9,560 nt of DNA from a candidate division FCPU426 bacterium (GTDB lineage Bacteria > Oederibacteriota > PGYV01 > Palsa-1178): positions 1-9,560 of the forward strand of contig PMTB01000134.1 of assembly GCA_003167475.1 (NCBI GenBank), in the 5' to 3' direction. Of the stretch, positions 6,097 through 9,560 are shown one piece after another. Below the pieces are notes generated by a model. That model was not told where the DNA came from. It ran no database searches and worked only from the letters and a program-made list of their open reading frames with translations. The first letter of the stretch is position 1; the number at the start of each line of letters is the position of its first letter. The translations under genes were made by a program, and so were the position numbers.

Positions 6097-7047
6097 ATGC
6101 AGGCTCAGGCAATGACCGGAAAAAAAAGCATAATCTACATAAGGGCCATACTCACGCTTTGCATACTTGTGCTGGCCGCAAACAATTACAAGGAAATAAT
6201 GGCAAGCCGGCAGTATGTGATATTTTATATAATCGCGCTTTTGGCCACCAACGCGGCCTCGTTTTATATCCCTGAAAAATCCTATGACGGGCTGCAGCTG
6301 CATTACTTCATATTCCTCCTCGATATTATCATAGTGTCGCTCGGCGCCTACTGGCTGGCGCACCTGGATTTTCAGTTCTTCATGATAATCTTTTTGACCA
6401 TATTCATAAGCGCCATAAGCCAGTCTGTTAAGTTAAGCCTGGTCATAGCCCTGGTGGTGAACTGCATATATCTTTATATGAAAGCGATGACCATTGAAGG
6501 CGGGGCAGCGTCTTTGTGGGAGGAGAGGATACTGCTCAACATCCCTTTTCTTTTCATTGTGGCCCTGCACGCGAGCTACCTGGCGGAGCGGGCCGGCAAG
6601 GAAGAGGCCAGCTTAAAGCGCCTGGAGCGCTCAAAAAAAGATCTAAGCGACAAGGTAAAGACCATGGACGGAGAAATGTCCGTGTACGCCAAATTTACGG
6701 GCAGGGTTTATGAGAGTTTCAGGGAAGGCGTGATCGTACTTGATTCCTACGGCGTGATAAAGGTATTCACTTCCAAGTGCGAGGGTATTTTCAATATGAA
6801 AAGGGGCAGGGCGGTCAACTCACTGTACAGGGAAGTCAAGGGATTGGAACAGCTGGCGGAAATAATAACAGACCTCAAGTTGAAAAAAATACCGGCTCTG
6901 GACAGGGAGGTTTTCCTGGACGTGGAGGGCACCCGGAAGAAAGTGATAGTCAATACGGCTTTTATAAAGGACGATGCCGACGCGACTGCCGGCATACTCT
7001 GCGTGCTCAGGCAGATAAACGACAGTATAAGGATGGATTCAATATGA
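6097..7047 (+). CDS. Multi-pass membrane PAS-domain sensor without output domain
   Basis: A 316-residue protein with about six membrane helices in the first half (near 11-28, 38-58, 68-89, 92-108, 112-129 and 145-162). A charged coiled-coil segment follows (about 165-195, AGKEEASLKRLERSKK...). The rest, about 203-308, has the pattern of a PAS domain: FREGVIVLDSYGVIKVFTSKCEGIF (as FREGVIVLD, 208-216, then SKCEGIF, 226-232), a helical middle, and a beta end (GILCVLRQIND). This is the layout of sensor histidine kinases of NtrB type, but translation stops right after the PAS domain. No H-box, ATP-binding, GGDEF or phosphatase domain follows. AAGGAG at 6086-6091 fixes the start. The stop overlaps the lspA start as ATGA. 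It may pass a signal by protein contact, or be a remnant of a kinase; both are inference. Confidence 0.85.
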   Translation: MQAQAMTGKKSIIYIRAILTLCILVLAANNYKEIMASRQYVIFYIIALLATNAASFYIPEKSYDGLQLHYFIFLLDIIIVSLGAYWLAHLDFQFFMIIFLTIFISAISQSVKLSLVIALVVNCIYLYMKAMTIEGGAASLWEERILLNIPFLFIVALHASYLAERAGKEEASLKRLERSKKDLSDKVKTMDGEMSVYAKFTGRVYESFREGVIVLDSYGVIKVFTSKCEGIFNMKRGRAVNSLYREVKGLEQLAEIITDLKLKKIPALDREVFLDVEGTRKKVIVNTAFIKDDADATAGILCVLRQINDSIRMDSI

Positions 7048-7547
7048 TGCCGCAGTTTTTTTTTACAGCGGCTTTTGTCGTCGCGCTCGACCAGCTTGTG
7101 AAAATTTTGATAAAAACGCATATGAAACTCTATACGACCGTCACTATAATACCGGACATTTTCAATATCACATATATTGAGAACTTCGGCATAGCATTTG
7201 GCCTGACCGGCCAGGGGGAAAACCAGGCAAAAAGGTGGATACTCTGCGGTGTGATCTTTTGCGCCATTATACTGATAACGGTATACTGGCTCAAACATCC
7301 GCAAAAAAGCTTCCTGTTTAATTTTTCGCTCGGCCTTATCACCGGCGGGGCAATAGGGAACCTGATAGACAGGACCCTGCGCGGCAGCGTGACCGATTTT
7401 CTTGAAGTGGGATTCAAACAGCTTTCATGGCCGGTCTTTAATCTGGCCGACTCCGCGGTTTCCGCGGGGGTATGTCTTTTTGTTTTGTACCTGATAATAA
7501 CGAAAGAACATCCTGTGGAGGTAAAAAATGCACCCGATACTCTTTAG
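7044..7547 (+). CDS. lspA: Lipoprotein signal peptidase II
   Basis: An inner-membrane aspartic peptidase that cuts the signal peptide from diacylglyceryl-prolipoproteins. At 167 residues it has the normal size, with four membrane helices. Family blocks are present: the early DQ (16-17), ENFGIAF (46-52), GNLIDR (105-110, catalytic Asp109), VTDFL (116-120) and FNLADS (132-137, catalytic Asp136). I chose the ATG at 7044, which forms an ATGA overlap with the stop of the PAS gene; a second ATG follows directly at 7047. The reading frame is open back to 6777, but that part overlaps the PAS gene and has no LspA character. AAGGA (7029-7033) is the ribosome site. The gene overlaps lgt by 20 bases, so expression is tightly linked to the next maturation enzyme. 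Confidence 0.98.
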   Translation: MMPQFFFTAAFVVALDQLVKILIKTHMKLYTTVTIIPDIFNITYIENFGIAFGLTGQGENQAKRWILCGVIFCAIILITVYWLKHPQKSFLFNFSLGLITGGAIGNLIDRTLRGSVTDFLEVGFKQLSWPVFNLADSAVSAGVCLFVLYLIITKEHPVEVKNAPDTL

Positions 7548-8283
7548 TTTTGGGCCGGTGGAAATAAGGGTCTACGGCGTCCTGACCGCGCTTGCTTTCC
7601 TTACGGCCATATACCTGGCTTCAATGCTCGCAAAAAAAAGGGGCTACAGTCCCGATGTGATACTGGATCTTGGGCTTGTGGTGATTATTTCTTCCGTTAT
7701 AGGCGCGAGGTCGCTTTACGTGATGGTATGGTGGAAATATTTTGCGGCCCACCCTGTCGAGGTATTCAAAGTCTGGGAAGGCGGGCTGGTCTTTTACGGC
7801 GGTCTCATAGGGGCCTTCATAGGCGGCATACTCTGGATTAAACACAAAAAATTGCCGGTACTCGATATAGCCGACATGTGCGTGCCGTTCGTCGCGCTCG
7901 CCCACGCCATAGGCAGGATAGGCTGCTACTTTAACGGCTGCTGCTACGGCGCTGTGACCGAGCACTGGGGCGTGATATTCCCGGCGATAGGCGACAATCT
8001 GAAACATTACCCGACGCAGATATACGAGTCGATACTCAACTTCCTGAACTTCGTGGTGCTTATCCTCTTCTTCAGGAATAAAAAAAGGATGACAGGCGAC
8101 GTACTTTTCCTTTATGCCCTTAACTACGGCGTGATAAGGATGGTAATAGAGATATTCCGGGGCGACCCGGAGCGCGGGACCGTACTTTTTATGTCGGTTT
8201 CCCAGTTCATAAGCGTGTTTATAATAGCGATAGGGGTAGGCGGGCTGGTTTATACGAGGATGAGGAAGAAAAAGGCGGCGTAG
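7528..8283 (+). CDS. lgt: Prolipoprotein diacylglyceryl transferase
   Basis: Transfers diacylglycerol from phosphatidylglycerol to the lipobox cysteine of prolipoproteins in the inner membrane, the step before LspA. The 251 residues show about seven membrane helices. The Lgt signature is HAIGRIGCYFNGCCYG (126-141, with Arg130 matching the essential Arg143 of E. coli). YPTQIYES (161-168) and EIFRGD (208-213, Arg211 matching Arg239) are also present. Where E. coli has His103 in an HGG motif, this protein has Tyr90 (FYGG). The GC-C-YG form of the signature differs from the classic GNFxNxE form and points to a known alternative subgroup. GGAGG (7517-7521) stands 6 bases before the ATG. The TAG stop is part of the GTAG head of the following repeat. 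Confidence 0.97.
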   Translation: MHPILFSFGPVEIRVYGVLTALAFLTAIYLASMLAKKRGYSPDVILDLGLVVIISSVIGARSLYVMVWWKYFAAHPVEVFKVWEGGLVFYGGLIGAFIGGILWIKHKKLPVLDIADMCVPFVALAHAIGRIGCYFNGCCYGAVTEHWGVIFPAIGDNLKHYPTQIYESILNFLNFVVLILFFRNKKRMTGDVLFLYALNYGVIRMVIEIFRGDPERGTVLFMSVSQFISVFIIAIGVGGLVYTRMRKKKAA

Positions 8284-8335
8284 AGAGGCTGCGCTTGTCC
8301 GCTGAAGCTTCAGTGGAAGCGGATGCTGCCTCTCT
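8278..8335 (+). repeat. GTAG-headed palindromic repeat, copy B (REP-like)
   Basis: The GTAG head (8280-8283) overlaps the lgt stop codon. The outer stem AGAGAGGC (8282-8289) pairs with GCCTCTCT (8328-8335) and continues as GC/GC after one T-T mismatch. The inner stem is TCCGCT (8298-8303) with AGCGGA (8318-8323). The core is related to that of copy A, and the bases that differ in the inner stem differ on both sides. No T-run follows directly, so this is not a typical terminator, though it may slow 3'-end decay. Confidence 0.65.
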
Positions 8336-8359
8336 GACGCGGGGTTTGCTGTTGTTTTC

Positions 8360-8392
8360 GTAGTCGCACCCTCTACGCCCCACCGGGGTGCG
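8360..8392 (+). repeat. GTAG-headed palindrome, copy D (REP-like)
   Basis: GTAG (8360-8363) and T precede the stem CGCACCC (8365-8371), which pairs with GGGTGCG (8386-8392). The loop holds TACGCCCCACC (8374-8384). An inverted relative with the same head and nearly the same loop but a different stem lies at 8468-8499. Confidence 0.65.
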
Positions 8393-8467
8393 CATGCGGG
8401 CATTAGAAGGTTGGGTACATATATGAGGGGAATTCAAACGCGCGAGTAATTCAATTCCGTATCTAGG

Positions 8468-8499
8468 CGCGGGCCGGTGGACCGTAGGCCCGCGACTAC
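8468..8499 (-). repeat. GTAG-headed palindrome, copy E (REP-like)
   Basis: Read on the minus strand: GTAG (8499-8496), T, the stem CGCGGGCC (8494-8487), the loop TACGGTCCACC (8486-8476), and the closing arm GGCCCGCG (8475-8468). The 8-bp stem is perfect. Head, first three stem bases and loop agree with copy D, while the rest of the stem is different on both arms. It ends about 30 bases before the RluD-like start codon. Confidence 0.65.
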
Positions 8500-8529
8500 A
8501 CGAACGTAAAAAGTCGCATCAGGGGGACC

Positions 8530-9495
8530 ATGGAAAAAAAAGAACTCCACGTCGACATACCCGAAAAGCAGCGTATCGACACTTATATGCGCGACGTCAC
8601 CTCATTGTCCCGGGGGCAGATACAGAAGCTCGTAGAGACCGCGCGCGTCTTCCTTAATAAAAAACCTGTCAAAGCCTACAGCCAGATGGTAAGGCCCGGC
8701 GACCTCGTGGAATACATCGAGGAATTCCCCGAAGAAAAGCTCCCCGAACACAACGATATACCCCTGGATATAATCCACGAGGACGATGATATACTCGTCA
8801 TTAACAAGCAGGCCGGCTTGGTCGTGCATCCCGCGCCCGGCCACAAGGACGGCACCCTGGTCAACGCCATCATGGACAAGCATATAGACCCGGATGATTT
8901 TGAGGGGGATGAGAAAAGGTTCGGCGTTGTCCACAGGCTGGATAAGGATACCTCCGGCGTCATGGTCATAGCCAAGAACGACAGGGCCGCGGAAGTGCTT
9001 GTGAGGATGTTCAAGGCCAGGGAACTGGAAAAAAACTATAAAGCCATAGTACATGGTAATATTGAAAAAGAGGGTAAGATCGAGACCTTCATAAACCGCG
9101 ACACCCATGACAGGAAAAAATTTACCGCCAAACTCATGCACGGCAAGGAGGCCCAGACGCTTTTTTATCCCGAGGAGAATTTCTATGACGCGACGCTGCT
9201 AAGGGTAAAGATACTGACGGGCCGCACCCATCAGATAAGGGTGCACATGCAGCACATAAAACATAACGTGGCCGGCGACCCGGTATACGGGGACAAGACC
9301 AAGGACATATCCCTGACCGAGTACCTGGGTTACGACGGCAAAAGCGCGGAGGACCTCCTGCCAAGGCAGATGCTCCACGCGTATAATTTGAAATTCGAAC
9401 ATCCGATTACGGGGAAAAAAATGGACCTGACAGCCCCGCTGCCCGGGGATTTTATGAGGGTGCTGAAGATGCTGAGGAAAAAAGCCGGAGCATGA
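8530..9495 (+). CDS. rluD: RluA-family 23S rRNA pseudouridine synthase, RluD-like
   Basis: Converts uridines to pseudouridine in RNA, for RluD in the helix 69 loop of 23S rRNA. At 321 residues it is full length. An N-terminal S4 RNA-binding domain (about 14-65, including SRGQIQKLV) precedes the catalytic domain. The catalytic motif HRLDKDTSG is at 135-143 with Asp138 as nucleophile. Further family blocks are INKQAGLVVHPAPG (91-104), TGRTHQIRVHM (230-240), GDPVYGD (249-255) and RQMLHA (279-284). S4 plus these motifs fit RluD or RluC; the exact target uridines cannot be read from sequence. The ATG is preceded by AGGGGG (8521-8526) at a rather short 3-base spacing, and there is no other in-frame start nearby. 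It is 246 bases from lgt, across a repeat-rich gap. It may be co-transcribed or have its own promoter, which I could not find. Confidence 0.94.
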   Translation: MEKKELHVDIPEKQRIDTYMRDVTSLSRGQIQKLVETARVFLNKKPVKAYSQMVRPGDLVEYIEEFPEEKLPEHNDIPLDIIHEDDDILVINKQAGLVVHPAPGHKDGTLVNAIMDKHIDPDDFEGDEKRFGVVHRLDKDTSGVMVIAKNDRAAEVLVRMFKARELEKNYKAIVHGNIEKEGKIETFINRDTHDRKKFTAKLMHGKEAQTLFYPEENFYDATLLRVKILTGRTHQIRVHMQHIKHNVAGDPVYGDKTKDISLTEYLGYDGKSAEDLLPRQMLHAYNLKFEHPITGKKMDLTAPLPGDFMRVLKMLRKKAGA

Positions 9496-9500
9496 ATGGA

Positions 9501-9552
9501 CGCGTAGGGGCGGACCCACGCTTTGCGTGACTTAGCTGTGTGTACGCCCGCC
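9501..9552 (+). repeat. GTAG-headed repeat, copy C, near window edge (REP-like)
   Basis: The 16 bases at 9501-9516 are identical to 126-141, and 9540-9551 match 176-187 with one difference. The outer stem (9508-9515 with 9542-9549) therefore has one mismatch. The centre differs from copy A and carries a small hairpin, CACGC-ttt-GCGTG (9517-9529). It begins five bases after the stop codon of the RluD-like gene. More of the element may continue past the window. Confidence 0.65.
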
Positions 9553-9560
9553 GATGGTCC

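Noticed and set aside
6777..7043. An N-terminal extension of lspA
   Set aside because: The frame is open, but it overlaps the PAS gene, is not hydrophobic and does not resemble LspA. The ATG at 7044 gives the normal protein length.
8336..8358. Terminator of lgt using the T-rich gttgtttt after copy B
   Set aside because: The T-rich stretch lies about 15 bases after the stem rather than next to it, so an intrinsic terminator is not supported.
7621..8403. A 260-codon frame opposite lgt
   Set aside because: It is antisense to a clear Lgt with all its signatures. Its His- and Tyr-rich composition is typical of a shadow frame.

Overview
This window is a stretch of bacterial chromosome. It holds eight credible protein genes in two transcription directions, and gene-free gaps full of small palindromic repeats. 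Nothing identifies the species. Frequent ATA (Ile) and AGG (Arg) codons, a COG3014-type lipoprotein, a DUF5665-type small membrane protein and an IleRS with variant class I signatures suggest an uncultured, deeply branching bacterium, probably diderm (an Elusimicrobiota-, Omnitrophota- or Goldbacteria-like lineage is one guess). The lineage call is inference and weak. The core genes are ordinary vertically inherited genes, and I see no phage, CRISPR, toxin or classical insertion-sequence gene.

Layout. Positions 1-553 have no convincing gene. They hold a strong hairpin terminator for a gene lying before the window, two kinds of palindromic repeat and an AT-rich tail. Positions 554-2461 are a minus-strand two-gene operon encoding an exported protein of unknown function and a lipoprotein with a helical-repeat look. 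A promoter with a good -35 and 17-base spacing lies at 2544-2572. The divergent gap 2462-2864 contains this promoter, a 162-bp MITE-like element with 39-bp imperfect terminal inverted repeats, and a possible ileS promoter. From 2865 to 9495 all genes are on the plus strand: ileS, a DUF5665-like membrane protein, a membrane-anchored PAS sensor without an output domain, lspA, lgt and an RluD-like pseudouridine synthase. The PAS gene, lspA and lgt are chained by overlaps (an ATGA junction and a 20-base overlap), so they are almost certainly co-translated.

Function. Lgt attaches diacylglycerol to prolipoproteins and LspA then removes the signal peptide, so the two overlapping genes carry out consecutive steps of lipoprotein maturation. 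The minus-strand lipoprotein is a plausible substrate. IleS and the RluD-like enzyme serve translation. An ileS-lspA neighbourhood and an lspA-rluD neighbourhood are both familiar in bacteria; here they are combined, with two less familiar membrane proteins inserted.

The least ordinary signal is between the genes. At least seven palindromes share a GTAG head followed by a GC-rich stem. They fall into three subtypes. Within a subtype the core or loop is conserved, while the stems change on both sides in a compensating way. They sit just after genes and occur in inverted pairs. This is the architecture of REP/BIME elements mobilised by RAYT (TnpA-REP) transposases in Proteobacteria, but the sequences are unlike the enterobacterial ones. 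No RAYT gene is in the window.
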